DNA of 63,644 bases from Devosia sp. 67-54 (GCF_001899075.1 NZ_MKVA01000002.1:325468-389111), one strand, 5' to 3'. Counted from the first letter of the stretch, positions 45,696 through 55,113 are shown. A program made the numbers and translations. The notes: generated by a model from the sequence alone, not told the origin.

Positions 45696-45746
45696 GCGGT
45701 TGGCCGAGCGGCCGTCCTCCCGACGGCCGCTTGGACAGAGCGCAAA
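45696..45746 (+). repeat. hairpin repeat upstream of lysC (same family as the 60.5-kb array)
   Basis: GCGGTTGG, then a perfect 10-bp stem AGCGGCCGTC/GACGGCCGCT with a 5-nt loop, then GGACAGAGCGCAAA. The outer blocks are the same as in the 54-bp units at 60517-60678, while the stem sequence differs but remains paired. It ends 16 bp before the lysC start, so any transcript of lysC starting upstream carries it. Confidence 0.6.
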
Positions 45747-45762
45747 AAGAAGACCTCGGGGA

Positions 45763-47043
45763 ATGTCCTTGGCCCGTATCGTGGTGAAGTTCGGCGGCAC
45801 GTCCGTCGCCAATGTCGAGCGCATCCGGCAGGCGGCGCGGCACGTCAAGCGCGAGGTCGACGCCGGCAACCAGGTCACGGTGGTGGTCTCGGCCATGTCG
45901 GGCAAGACCAATGAACTGGTCGGCTGGGTCAACGAAAGCAGCAAGCTGCACGACGCGCGCGAATATGACGCGGTGGTCGCCTCCGGCGAGCAGGTCACGG
46001 CGGGGCTGATGGCGATCGTGCTCAGCGAAATGGGCATTCCGTCGCGCTCGTTCCAGGGCTGGCAGGTGCCGATCCATACCGACGACGCGCATGGGGCGGC
46101 GCGCATCACCGAGATCATTCCCGACGAGCTGGTGAGGCGCATGCAGGACGGCGTGGTGCCGGTGGTCACGGGCTTCCAGGGCATCGTGCCGGAGACCGGA
46201 CGCGTCACCACGCTGGGACGGGGCGGCTCCGACACCTCGGCGGTGGCGATCGCGGCCTCGGTCGGCGCCGACCGCTGCGACATCTATACCGACGTCGACG
46301 GGGTCTATACGACCGACCCGCGCATCGACCCCAAGGCCAAGCGGCTCAACCGGATCGCCTTCGAGGAAATGCTCGAGATGGCGTCCCTCGGCGCCAAGGT
46401 GCTGATGATCCGCTCGGTGGAGATGGCGATGGCGCACAAGGTGCGGCTGGTCGTCCGCTCCACCTTCGATGACCCGGAGGCGCCGCAGATCGCGCCGGAC
46501 GGAACGCCCGGCGTGCCCGGCACGCTGGTTTGCGATGAGGATGAGATCATGGAAAAGCAGATCGTTTCGGGCGTCACGCTGGCCAAGGCCGAGGCCAAGA
46601 TCACGTTGCGCGACGTCAAGGACAAGCCGGGCGTCGCCGCGGCGGTATTCGGCGCCCTGGCCGACGAATCCATCGTCGTCGACATGATCGTCCAGAACAT
46701 CTCGGACGACGGCTCGGTCACCGACATCACCTTCACCGTGCCCGACAGCGAATATGACAAGTCGGTGCGCGTGCTCGAGGCGGCGCGGACGTCCGGCGCC
46801 ATCGAATATGCGCGGGTGACCGGCTCCAAGGGCGGCGCCAAGGTCTCGGTGGTGGGGGTGGGCATGCGCAACCATGCGGGCGTCGCCGCCAGCATGTTCA
46901 AGGCGCTGGCCGACAAGGGCATCAATATCCAGCTGATCACCACCTCGGAAATCAAGACCTCGGTGCTGATCGACGACGAATATGCCGAGCTTGCGGTGCG
47001 GGCCCTCCATACGTATTACGGACTGGACAAGCCGGCGGCCTGA
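45763..47043 (+). CDS. lysC: aspartate kinase LysC
   Basis: A 426-residue aspartokinase catalysing the first step to Lys, Met and Thr. It begins 'MSLARIVVKFGGTSVAN' (ATP/Asp site), followed by 'TTLGRGGSDTSAVAIAASVG' and two C-terminal ACT domains (about 270-420, e.g. 'VSGVTLAKAEAKITLRDV' and 'KVSVVGVGMRNHAGVAASMF') for feedback control. Start ATG 45763 with GGGGA close by. A hairpin repeat lies directly upstream. ptsP follows after 80 bp. Confidence 0.96.
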   Translation: MSLARIVVKFGGTSVANVERIRQAARHVKREVDAGNQVTVVVSAMSGKTNELVGWVNESSKLHDAREYDAVVASGEQVTAGLMAIVLSEMGIPSRSFQGWQVPIHTDDAHGAARITEIIPDELVRRMQDGVVPVVTGFQGIVPETGRVTTLGRGGSDTSAVAIAASVGADRCDIYTDVDGVYTTDPRIDPKAKRLNRIAFEEMLEMASLGAKVLMIRSVEMAMAHKVRLVVRSTFDDPEAPQIAPDGTPGVPGTLVCDEDEIMEKQIVSGVTLAKAEAKITLRDVKDKPGVAAAVFGALADESIVVDMIVQNISDDGSVTDITFTVPDSEYDKSVRVLEAARTSGAIEYARVTGSKGGAKVSVVGVGMRNHAGVAASMFKALADKGINIQLITTSEIKTSVLIDDEYAELAVRALHTYYGLDKPAA

Positions 47044-47123
47044 TCGGGTCCGGCCGGCCGTTCGCGGCGCTTCCGCCAATCGCGGCGGGCGCCGAAGGAG
47101 GCGGTGCGGGGCCGCGAGAGGGT

Positions 47124-49388
47124 ATGGCGACAGCGATCGGCGGTCCGCGCGTGCTGCTCCGGCAGTTGCGGGAAACGATGGCGGAGCCGCTGGCTTCGCA
47201 GGACCGGCTCGACAAGATCGTCAACCTGATCGCCGAGAACATGCACGCAGATGTGTGCTCTTTCTACGTGCTTCGCGACGACGGGGCGCTGGAATTGTTC
47301 GCGACGTACGGGCTCAAGCGCGAATCCGTGCACATGACGACGCTGCGGCTGGGCGAGGGACTGGTAGGGCTGATCGCGGCGCAGGCGGAGCCCTTGCGGC
47401 TCGAGGACGCGCCGAGCCATCCGGCCTTCGCCTACCGGCCCGAAACCGGCGAGGATCCGTTCAAGGCGTTCCTGGGCGTGCCTGTGTTGCGCGCCGGGCA
47501 GACGCTCGGCGTGCTGGTGGTGCAGAACCGCGACCACCGCGTCTATGGCGAGGACGAGACCGAGGCGCTGCTGACCACCGCCACCATCCTTGCCGAAATG
47601 ATCGCGACGTCGGAATTCGACGCGCTGATCAAGCCGGGCCAGGACATCGACCTCCGGCGCCCGCGCACCATCCAGGGCACCAGCTTCGGCGAAGGCATCG
47701 CGCTCGGCAAAGTGGTGCTGCACGACCCGCGCGTGGTGGTGACCAATTTCATCGCCGAGGACACGGCGCAGGAGACCAAGCGGCTCGACGACGCGCTGGC
47801 GACGATGCGGCTCAGCATCGACGACATGCTGAGCCATGGCGACCTCGCGACGGGCGAGCATCGCGACATCCTCGAGACCTACCGCATGTTCGCCAACGAC
47901 CGCGGCTGGGTGGACCGGCTGGAGGAGGCGATCAACAACGGCCTCACCGCCGAGGCGGCGGTCGAGCGGGTGCAGAACGATACGCGCGCCCGCATGCTGC
48001 GCTCGACCGATCCCTACATCCGCGAGCGGCTGCACGATTTCGACGACCTCGCCAACCGGCTGCTGCGCGTGCTGACCGGCGACGGCACCACGACGACGCC
48101 GCGCGAGCTGCCGGAAAACGCCATCCTCGTGGCGCGCAACATGGGGCCGGCGGAGCTGCTCGAATACGACCGCACGCGGCTGCGCGCCATTGTGCTCGAG
48201 GAGGGCGGCGCCACCGCGCACGTCGCCATCGTGGCGCGCTCGCTCGGGCTGGTGGCGGTCGGGCAGGCCGACAATATCGTCTCGATCTCGGAGAATGGCG
48301 ACGACATCATCGTCGACGGGCCGTCGGGCACGGTGCATCTGCGTCCGACTCCGGAACTCGAGCAGAACTATATCGACAAGGTGCGGCTGGGTGCCAAGCG
48401 GCGGGCGCACTACCTCGAACTGCGGCACAAACCAGCGATAACCAGAGATGGTGTCACGGTCACGCTGCTGCACAATTCCGGGCTGGTCGCCGATCTGCCG
48501 ATGCTCGACGACACCGGCGCCGAGGGCGTCGGACTGTTCCGCACCGAATTGCAGTTCATGATCGCAAGCCGCCTGCCCAAGGTGCAGGAGCAGATCGGGC
48601 TCTATCGCGAGGCGATCCGCATCAGCGCCGGCCGGCCCATCGTCTTCCGCCTGCTCGATGTGGGCGGCGACAAGGTGATCCCCTATCTGCGCTCGGCGCC
48701 GGAGGAAAATCCGGCGATGGGCTTCCGCTCACTGCGCCTCGCGCTCGACCGGCCGGGCCTGTTGCGCACGCAGGTGCGCGCGCTGCTGACGGCGGCCGAT
48801 GGCGGCCCGATGAAAATCCTCGTGCCCATGGTCACCGAGACCTGGGAATTCATCGAGACCAAGCGCGTGGTCAAGCTCGAGCTCGAGCGGCTGATCCGCG
48901 CCGGCGTCCGGCCGCCGAGCCGGCTCGAAATCGGCGCCATGATCGAGGTGCCCTCGCTGCTGTTCGAGCTCGACCATGTGCTGCCCGAGGCCGATTTCGT
49001 CTCCATCGGCTCGAACGATCTGATCATGTTCATGAACGCTGCCGACCGCACCAATGCGCGCGTCAACAAGGCCTACGATCCGATCGGGCTGCCGCGCCTC
49101 AGGGCGCTGCGGCACATCGTCGACATGGCCAAGCGCTACGGCGTGCCGATCACCATGTGCGGCGAACTGGCCGGACGCACGGTCGAAGCGCTGGCGCTGA
49201 TGGCGATCGGGATGACGCGCCTTTCCATGTCGCCGCCCGCCGTCGGGCCGATTAAGGAGATGGTGCTGGGCCTGGAGCTGAAGCCGATCCAGGCGGCCGT
49301 TGCCGCGGCGCTCGGCGAGGGCCAGTCCGGGGTCGCTGTTCGCGAGCTGCTGATGGACGTTGCGGAAAAGCAGGGGCTGGCGATCTAG
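47124..49388 (+). CDS. ptsP: phosphoenolpyruvate-protein phosphotransferase PtsP (EI-Ntr)
   Basis: A 754-residue enzyme I of the nitrogen-linked PTS. An N-terminal GAF domain (about 20-165) senses glutamine/nitrogen. Then come the EI N-domain, the swivelling His domain with 'EEGGATAHVAIVARSLG' (phospho-His366), and the PEP-binding barrel with 'RTELQFM', 'MIEVPSLLFELD' and the active Cys in 'PITMCGELAGR'. It phosphorylates NPr and so tunes EIIA-Ntr. A palindromic repeat separates it from prfA. Confidence 0.96.
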   Translation: MATAIGGPRVLLRQLRETMAEPLASQDRLDKIVNLIAENMHADVCSFYVLRDDGALELFATYGLKRESVHMTTLRLGEGLVGLIAAQAEPLRLEDAPSHPAFAYRPETGEDPFKAFLGVPVLRAGQTLGVLVVQNRDHRVYGEDETEALLTTATILAEMIATSEFDALIKPGQDIDLRRPRTIQGTSFGEGIALGKVVLHDPRVVVTNFIAEDTAQETKRLDDALATMRLSIDDMLSHGDLATGEHRDILETYRMFANDRGWVDRLEEAINNGLTAEAAVERVQNDTRARMLRSTDPYIRERLHDFDDLANRLLRVLTGDGTTTTPRELPENAILVARNMGPAELLEYDRTRLRAIVLEEGGATAHVAIVARSLGLVAVGQADNIVSISENGDDIIVDGPSGTVHLRPTPELEQNYIDKVRLGAKRRAHYLELRHKPAITRDGVTVTLLHNSGLVADLPMLDDTGAEGVGLFRTELQFMIASRLPKVQEQIGLYREAIRISAGRPIVFRLLDVGGDKVIPYLRSAPEENPAMGFRSLRLALDRPGLLRTQVRALLTAADGGPMKILVPMVTETWEFIETKRVVKLELERLIRAGVRPPSRLEIGAMIEVPSLLFELDHVLPEADFVSIGSNDLIMFMNAADRTNARVNKAYDPIGLPRLRALRHIVDMAKRYGVPITMCGELAGRTVEALALMAIGMTRLSMSPPAVGPIKEMVLGLELKPIQAAVAAALGEGQSGVAVRELLMDVAEKQGLAI

Positions 49389-49405
49389 CCAATGTACGGT
49401 TTGAC

Positions 49406-49503
49406 CCACCACGTCATTCCCGCGAAGGCGGGAATCCAGACCGGCCTCTCGGACGTCCGCGCGCTTCGCCTGGGTTCCCGCTTTCGCGGGAATGACGTGG
49501 TGG
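49406..49503. repeat. 98-bp palindromic repeat between ptsP and prfA
   Basis: Ends are perfect inverted repeats of CCACCACGTCATTCCCGCG, and inner arms GGCGGGAATCCAG/CTGGGTTCCCGC also pair. The unit is a short relative of the 150-bp palindromes at 21950-22690, sharing the GTCATTCCCGCG...AGCGGGA core. It occupies nearly all of the gap and ends 14 bp before the prfA ATG, which has no clear ribosome site. Confidence 0.85.
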
Positions 49504-49517
49504 TGTAACGAAGCGAC

Positions 49518-50591
49518 ATGCCCAGCCTTCCCGAAGACAAGCTTGCGCAACTCGAAAAGCGCTTCGACAGTGTTGAGGCGGCGCTGGCGGCCGGGCCGTC
49601 GGCGGACGCCTATGTGCGGCTCAGCAAGGAATATGCCGAGCTCGAACCGGTGGTGCGGCCGATCAGCGCCTGGCGCAGGGCGGTCGACGAGCTGCGGTCG
49701 GCCGAGGAGCTGGCGGAGTCGGGCGACAAGGACATGGCCGAGATGGCCAATGCCGAAATCCTCGAGCTCCGGCCGAAGATCTCCGAGATGGAGCAGGCCA
49801 TCCGCATCCTGCTGCTGCCCAAGGATGCGGCGGACGAAAAGAACGTCATTCTGGAAGTGCGCGCCGGCACCGGCGGCGACGAGGCGGCGCTGTTCGCCGG
49901 CGACCTCCTGCGCATGTACCAGCGCTATGCTGACCTCAAGGGCTGGAAATTCGAGATCATGGAAGAAGCCCCCGGCGAAGTGGGCGGCTACAAGGAAGTG
50001 ATCGCCAAGGTGGCCGGCAAGGGCGCCTATGCCCGGCTCAAATACGAATCCGGCGTGCATCGCGTGCAGCGCGTGCCGGAGACCGAGGCGTCGGGCCGGA
50101 TTCATACGTCGGCGGCGACGGTGGCGGTGCTGCCCGAGGTCGAGGAGATCGACATCGAGATCCGGCCCGAGGACATCCGCATCGACACGATGCGCTCGTC
50201 GGGCGCCGGCGGCCAGCACGTCAACACCACCGATTCGGCGGTGCGCATCACACACCTGCCCACCGGCATCGTCGTCACTTCCGGTATGAAGAGCCAGCAC
50301 CAGAACCGGGCGCAGGCGATGACGGTGCTGCGGGCCCGGCTGTACGAGGCGCAGCGCGACGCGCGCGATACGGCGCGGGCCGATGCGCGGCGCGAGCAGG
50401 TGGGCTCGGGCGACCGCTCGGAGCGCATCCGCACCTACAATTTCCCGCAGGGGCGGGTAACCGACCACCGCATCAACCTGACGCTCTACAAGCTCGACAA
50501 GGTCATCGCCGGCGATGCGCTGGACGAGCTGATCGAGGCGCTGACCACCGAGGACCAGGCGGCCCAGCTCGCCGCCATGGACGGCGCGTGA
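49518..50591 (+). CDS. prfA: peptide chain release factor 1
   Basis: A 357-residue class I release factor reading UAA and UAG. The catalytic GGQ is at 231-233 in '[18 protein letters not shown]'; the codon-recognition region is upstream ('[18 protein letters not shown]'). prmC, which methylates the GGQ Gln, overlaps the stop by 4 bp. Start ATG 49518 is chosen by homology with the family N-terminus; the SD sequence is weak. Confidence 0.97.
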   Translation: MPSLPEDKLAQLEKRFDSVEAALAAGPSADAYVRLSKEYAELEPVVRPISAWRRAVDELRSAEELAESGDKDMAEMANAEILELRPKISEMEQAIRILLLPKDAADEKNVILEVRAGTGGDEAALFAGDLLRMYQRYADLKGWKFEIMEEAPGEVGGYKEVIAKVAGKGAYARLKYESGVHRVQRVPETEASGRIHTSAATVAVLPEVEEIDIEIRPEDIRIDTMRSSGAGGQHVNTTDSAVRITHLPTGIVVTSGMKSQHQNRAQAMTVLRARLYEAQRDARDTARADARREQVGSGDRSERIRTYNFPQGRVTDHRINLTLYKLDKVIAGDALDELIEALTTEDQAAQLAAMDGA

Positions 50592-51448
50592 GCGCCCCGG
50601 TTGCGATCGGCGTCGCCTGGCGGCAGGTGCGCGACCGCTTCCGCGCCGCCGGTCTCGATACGCCCGAGCTCGATGCGCGGCTGCTGGCGCAGACGGCGTT
50701 CGGGCTCGATGCGATGGGGCTGGTGCGACGCGAGCGGCAGGCCGCCACACCTGAGCAATTGGTCGAGCTCGACCGCTTCGCGCTCCGGCGTCTCGCCGGC
50801 GAACCGGTGAGCCGGATTGCCGGCGAGCAGGAGTTCTGGGGCCTCAGATTCGCGCTCAGCGACGCAACGCTGGTGCCACGCCCGGAGACGGAGCAACTGG
50901 TCGAGGAGGCGCTGGCCCGGCTGGCGGGGCAGCGGGCGCCGCGCATCGTCGATCTGGGCACCGGCTCGGGGGCGATCATCGTCTCGATCCTCGAGGCGCT
51001 GCCCAAGGCCAGGGGCTTTGCCACCGACATCTCGGAGGCGGCGCTGGCGACGGCGCGGCAGAATGCCGAGCGGCACGGGGTCGCGGCGCGGCTGGACGTC
51101 CGGCAGGGCGCCTGGTGGCAGGCGGTGCCGCATACCGAATTGTTCGACCTGATCGTCTCCAATCCGCCCTATATTGCGACGGCGGCGATCGCGGAACTGG
51201 CGCCGGAGGTTCGCGTGTTCGACCCAAAGGTGGCGCTCGACGGCGGCTGGGACGGGCTCGAGGCCTACCGGGCGATCGCCTCGCAGGCGGCGCGCCGGCT
51301 GGTGCCGAAGGGGCAGATGCTGCTCGAAATCGGCTACAACCAGGCGGAGGCGGTGCGCCGGGTGTTCAGCCGGGCCGGTTTCGGGCGGGTGGAAATATTA
51401 AAGGACCTGGCGGGTCTTGATCGGGTAGTCGTGGCTTCCCATTCTTGA
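50588..51448 (+). CDS. prmC: peptide chain release factor N5-glutamine methyltransferase
   Basis: A 286-residue methyltransferase. The helical N-domain (about 1-95) precedes the Rossmann domain with '[16 protein letters not shown]' (SAM) and the substrate motif 'SNPPYIA' (about 194-200). It methylates the GGQ glutamine of release factors. GTG overlaps the prfA stop (GTGA), so the two are co-translated. Confidence 0.97.
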   Translation: MSAPVAIGVAWRQVRDRFRAAGLDTPELDARLLAQTAFGLDAMGLVRRERQAATPEQLVELDRFALRRLAGEPVSRIAGEQEFWGLRFALSDATLVPRPETEQLVEEALARLAGQRAPRIVDLGTGSGAIIVSILEALPKARGFATDISEAALATARQNAERHGVAARLDVRQGAWWQAVPHTELFDLIVSNPPYIATAAIAELAPEVRVFDPKVALDGGWDGLEAYRAIASQAARRLVPKGQMLLEIGYNQAEAVRRVFSRAGFGRVEILKDLAGLDRVVVASHS

Positions 51449-51765
51449 GGATAAGGAAACCAGTCAAGCAAAACGGGCATTTTCCGCTTGGAAAGGTGGA
51501 ACGAACCGGCTAGTTTCCCGGTGCTGTCAGTGGCGCGGGTTGAGCGCCAAGGTGACGGCCACCCGCTCATCGGCGATGCTGGATTGCCAGCAAGGGTATC
51601 CCGGTTCGGACCCCTGCCTGACGTGATGAGCCAAAAGTGGTTCAGCCCGAACAGCTCTCGGACAAGTTCCCGCCCCTCATGGGCCGCCCGCTGAGGGCGC
51701 CATCGGCCGAGCGGGCCTGAGACACGCAACCTCCATAGGCTCATTTTGAAGGCTTATCGCGACCA
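51449..51765 (+). other. about 317-bp leader region before the DUF4167 gene
   Basis: No credible coding frame. Several short dyads are present, such as GCTGG-ATTG-CCAGC at 51578-51591 and GGTTCGG/CCGAAC (51610, 51648 areas), so a structured leader or small RNA is possible. None of the riboswitch signatures I know fits. Confidence 0.35.
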
Positions 51766-52419
51766 ATGAGACCAAACCAGAACAACAAGAACCGCCAGCG
51801 TGGACGCAACAACAATGGCGGGCGCAAGCACGTCAACCCGCTGAGCCGGAACTTCGAGTCCAACGGCCCCGACGTGAAGGTGCGCGGCAACGCCGCCCAT
51901 ATCGCCGAGAAATACCTGCAGCTCGCCCGCGACGCCCAATCCTCCGGCGATCCGGTGCTGGCCGAGAACTATCTGCAGCACGCCGAGCATTATTTCCGCA
52001 TCGTGGCGGCCGCGCAGGCGCAGACGCAGTTCCGGCCGGACCAGCCCAACCAGGTGCCCGAGATCGACGAAGACGACGATTTTCCGCCGATCAACGACCG
52101 CTTCGCCTCGCCCGAGCCGATGCAGCGCTTCCAGCAGCCCCAGCCGCCGCAGGACCAGCCCGGCTTCAACGGCGATGCCGAAGAGGGCGGCGAGAGCGCC
52201 GGCCAGCCGGCGCCGCCGCAGGGCGAGCCGGCCGCCGAGGGCGGCGAAGGCCTTGCGGCGCAGGGCGAGGGCGAAGGCCGCCGGCACCGCGATCGCCGCC
52301 GTCGGCGTGGCCGCGGCAATGGCGACGGGCAGGGCGATCCCGCCAACGCGCCGCAACCTGATGTGGGCGAATTGCCGGCGTTCCTGACGGCCAACGGATC
52401 GACCACCGTCGCCGAGTAA
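51766..52419 (+). CDS. DUF4167-family RNA-associated-like protein
   Basis: A 217-residue protein. The conserved N-terminus 'MRPNQNNKNRQRGRNNNGGR' is Asn/Arg-rich, then 'ARDAQSSGDPVLAENYLQHA' and 'EHYFRI' form the DUF4167 helical core. The rest is a disordered Pro/Gln/Gly/Glu-rich tail with 'RRHRDRRRRRGRGNGDG'. The basic low-complexity ends suggest nucleic-acid binding, but no function is established. This gene follows prmC in many alphaproteobacteria. Confidence 0.9.
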   Translation: MRPNQNNKNRQRGRNNNGGRKHVNPLSRNFESNGPDVKVRGNAAHIAEKYLQLARDAQSSGDPVLAENYLQHAEHYFRIVAAAQAQTQFRPDQPNQVPEIDEDDDFPPINDRFASPEPMQRFQQPQPPQDQPGFNGDAEEGGESAGQPAPPQGEPAAEGGEGLAAQGEGEGRRHRDRRRRRGRGNGDGQGDPANAPQPDVGELPAFLTANGSTTVAE

Positions 52420-52457
52420 GGCGCGGCGGTCTGCTCTTCGGCTGTTGTTTCCAGGCT

Positions 52458-53156
52458 TTAGCGGCCGCGTTTCGCCGAGAGTTGGGTGACGTTTTCCGGG
52501 CTGGCCCGTTCGGCCATCAGCTCGGCGTGGCGCTGGCGCAGGCCGGAAATCAGCAGCGCAAGACCGTGCTCGAAGCTCGAATGCGGGTCCTCGGCGCGCC
52601 GTTCGGCGCGGGCGCGAGCCGCGGCGCGCAACGTCGGATAGGAATCGATCTTGTCCCAGATGGCGCGTTGCTGTTCGGGCTGCTGCAGGCGCCGCCGCTC
52701 AGTCTCGGCCTGCACCTCCAGCGCCGAGCCGGCGATGAAATCGCCGAAGGTGAGGATGGTGGCGAGCGCCTCGTCGGGCGGAAAGCCCATATCGACCCAA
52801 AGCTTCATGTAGCGCTCGATCATCGGCAGCGCCGCCTCGGTGGGGCGGTTGCCGGCGACGACGCGGGCGCCGTCGCGATAGGCGAGAATGCCGAGATAGC
52901 GCCGGCGCATGCTCTCGGCGATCTGCTCCCACCATTGCAGGCCTTCGGGGAAGGGCGGCATCTGCTCGCCGGCGTCGTGCGCCATCTGCTCTGCCATGAG
53001 GTCGAGCAATTCGCGCTTGTCCTTGACGTGCCAGTAAAGGGTGGGGGCGGAGACGCCGAGCTCGGTGGCGAGGCGGCGCAGGGTCAGCCCGTCCAGTCCC
53101 ACCTCCTGCAGCAGCTGGATCGCGGTGTGGATCACATCGTCGCGCGTAATCGCCAT
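52458..53156 (-). CDS. TetR-family regulator (TetR_C, tetracycline-repressor-like)
   Basis: A 232-residue repressor. The HTH is 'IHTAIQLLQEVGLDGLTLRR' with 'LATELGVSAPTLYWHVKDKR', the pattern of TetR itself, and the C-domain resembles TetR_C_1 ('GARVVAGNRPTEAALPMIER'). It is divergent from a DrrAB-like exporter across 72 bp that carry two CTAAC-N3-GTTAG palindromes. It is therefore a probable repressor of that exporter. Confidence 0.9.
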   Translation of the reverse strand: MAITRDDVIHTAIQLLQEVGLDGLTLRRLATELGVSAPTLYWHVKDKRELLDLMAEQMAHDAGEQMPPFPEGLQWWEQIAESMRRRYLGILAYRDGARVVAGNRPTEAALPMIERYMKLWVDMGFPPDEALATILTFGDFIAGSALEVQAETERRRLQQPEQQRAIWDKIDSYPTLRAAARARAERRAEDPHSSFEHGLALLISGLRQRHAELMAERASPENVTQLSAKRGR

Positions 53157-53171
53157 TCGCCCTTGCCTTCT

Positions 53172-53210
53172 CTAACGATGTTAGGCTAATAGCACATCTA
53201 ACAGTGTTAG
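53172..53210. promoter_or_regulatory. two tandem TetR operators
   Basis: CTAAC-GAT-GTTAG (53172-53184) and CTAAC-AGT-GTTAG (53198-53210) are two perfect dyads with centres 26 bp apart. The second extends to 6-bp arms. They lie between the TetR start at 53156 and the exporter start at 53229, with TAGGCTAAT between as a possible -10. Confidence 0.75.
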
Positions 53211-53228
53211 AGAACCCCGGAGCTCAGC

Positions 53229-54221
53229 ATGCATGGCTCATCAGGCAGCGCCGTGCCGGCCGTTGCCGTCGAAAAGCTGGTGAAGACGTTCAAGACCGTC
53301 GAGGCGGTGAAGGGCATCGACCTCGTCGTCCATCCGGGCGAGACGTTCGGCTTCCTCGGTCCCAACGGCGCGGGCAAGTCGACGACCATCAAGATCCTGT
53401 GCACGCTCGCCGATGCGACGTCGGGGTCGGCGCGAGTCGCGGGATTCGACGTCGCGACCGAACGCGACGCGGTGCGGCGCTCGATCGGGCTGGTGTTCCA
53501 GGAACCGACGCTCGACGGCTATCTGACGGCGGAACAGAACCTCAAATTCCACGGCGAGCTCTACGGCGTCGACAAATCCAGCGCAGCGCAGCGCCGCAAG
53601 GACGTGCTGGAGATGGTGGGGCTGTGGGACCGCAAGGACGATCTGGTGCAGACGTTCTCGGGCGGCATGCGGCGGCGGCTCGAGATCGCGCGCGGGCTGC
53701 TGCATTCGCCCAAGGTGCTGTTCCTCGACGAGCCGACCATTGGGCTCGACCCGCAGACGCGCGCCTCGATCTGGCAGTATCTGGGCGAATTGCACAAGCG
53801 CGAGGAGATCACCGTCTTCGTCACCACGCACTACATGGACGAGGCCGAGAACTGCGACCGCATCGCCATCATCGACCAGGGGCGGATCGTGGCGCTCGAT
53901 ACGCCCGAGGCGCTGAAGGCGGGGGTGGGCAAGGACCGGGTGTCGATCGCGACGGCGGACGATGTGGCGGCGATCACGGCGCTCAAGGACAAGTTCGGGC
54001 TCGAGGCGAAGATGGTCGAGGGGCTGGTGACGTTCTCGGTGGCGGAAGGCGCGGCGTTCGTGCCGCAACTGTTCGAAAAGCTGGGCGTCGCCATCAAATC
54101 GGTGGCGGTGGCGCGGCCGACGCTCGACGACGTGTTCCTCAATTTCACCGGCACTTCGCTGCGCGACGCCGAGCAGAAGGGCGGGTTCAATCCAATGGCG
54201 GCGCGGTTCCGCGGGAGATAG
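53229..54221 (+). CDS. DrrA-like ABC exporter ATP-binding protein
   Basis: A 330-residue ATPase of the daunorubicin-resistance type. Walker A GPNGAGKS is near residue 45, signature 'FSGGMRRRLEIARGLL' near 145, Walker B 'VLFLDEPTIGLDP', and a C-terminal extension of about 90 residues ending 'TLDDVFLNFTGTSLRDAEQ', the DrrA-family C-motif. It should power drug or lipid export with the permease encoded 3 bp downstream. Control by the divergent TetR is likely. Confidence 0.92.
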   Translation: MHGSSGSAVPAVAVEKLVKTFKTVEAVKGIDLVVHPGETFGFLGPNGAGKSTTIKILCTLADATSGSARVAGFDVATERDAVRRSIGLVFQEPTLDGYLTAEQNLKFHGELYGVDKSSAAQRRKDVLEMVGLWDRKDDLVQTFSGGMRRRLEIARGLLHSPKVLFLDEPTIGLDPQTRASIWQYLGELHKREEITVFVTTHYMDEAENCDRIAIIDQGRIVALDTPEALKAGVGKDRVSIATADDVAAITALKDKFGLEAKMVEGLVTFSVAEGAAFVPQLFEKLGVAIKSVAVARPTLDDVFLNFTGTSLRDAEQKGGFNPMAARFRGR

Positions 54222-54224
54222 AGC

Positions 54225-55094
54225 ATGGCCGACACTCTCACACATACCGCCATTGCGCGGGTCGTCGTTCCCAAGGGCGGTTTCGGCCACGAATTGCGCG
54301 CCACGCTGGTGGTGTGGAACCGCGAGCTGATCCGCTTCCGGCGCGATCCGGCGCGGGTGATCTCCTCGGTGATCCAGCCGCTGCTGTTCCTGTTCGTGCT
54401 CGGCGGGGGGCTGAGCGCGCTGGTGGCGTCGGGAACCGGCGGGGTCGACTTCAAGACGTTCCTGTTTCCCGGCGTGATGTCGATGTCGGTGCTGTTCACC
54501 GCCGCCTTTGCGGGCATCTCGATGGTGTGGGACCGCGAGTTCGGTTTCCTGCGCGAGATGCTGGTGGCGCCGGTGTCGACGGCGGCGATCCTCACCGGCA
54601 AGTGCCTGGGCGGGGCGAGCGTCGCGACGTTGCAGGCGGTGATCGTGATCCTGCTCGCGGGGCTGGTGGGCGTGCCGTACGACCCGCTGATGATCCTCGA
54701 GCTCCTGGTGTTGCTGTTCATCATGAGCTTCATGATCACGGCGCTGGGGCTGGTGCTGGCGAGCCGGGTCAAGCAGGTGCAGTCGGCGATGCCGCTGGTG
54801 CAGATGATCATCACGCCGCTGATGTTCCTCAGCGGCGCGCTGTTTCCGCTGAGCCGGCTGCCGGCGTGGCTGACGGTGGTCACCCACATCAACCCGATGA
54901 CCTATGCGGTCGAGCCGGTGCGGGCGGTGGTGTTCGACCGGCTGAACATGTCGACGGAGGCGCGGGCGATCCTCGATCCGGGCATCTGGTGGGGCAGCTA
55001 TCAGGTGCCGCTGCTGCTGCAGGTGGCGCTGGTGATCGCCTCGTCGCTGCTCCTGCTGCTGCTGGCGGTGAAGCTGTTCAACCGGACCGAGTGA
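54225..55094 (+). CDS. DrrB-like ABC-2 type exporter permease
   Basis: A 289-residue permease with six helices. 'LRATLVVWNRELIRFRRDPA' precedes the first helix, and 'SMVWDREFGFLREMLVAP' is the ABC-2 signature in the cytoplasmic loop. It pairs with the preceding ATPase to make the exporter; the substrate is unknown. A strong terminator follows at 55114. Confidence 0.92.
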   Translation: MADTLTHTAIARVVVPKGGFGHELRATLVVWNRELIRFRRDPARVISSVIQPLLFLFVLGGGLSALVASGTGGVDFKTFLFPGVMSMSVLFTAAFAGISMVWDREFGFLREMLVAPVSTAAILTGKCLGGASVATLQAVIVILLAGLVGVPYDPLMILELLVLLFIMSFMITALGLVLASRVKQVQSAMPLVQMIITPLMFLSGALFPLSRLPAWLTVVTHINPMTYAVEPVRAVVFDRLNMSTEARAILDPGIWWGSYQVPLLLQVALVIASSLLLLLLAVKLFNRTE

Positions 55095-55113
55095 ACGGCC
55101 CCGGACGCATTTG

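Noticed and set aside
51334-51744. A 136-residue frame antisense to the end of prmC
   Set aside because: It overlaps prmC, has irregular composition and no conserved motif.
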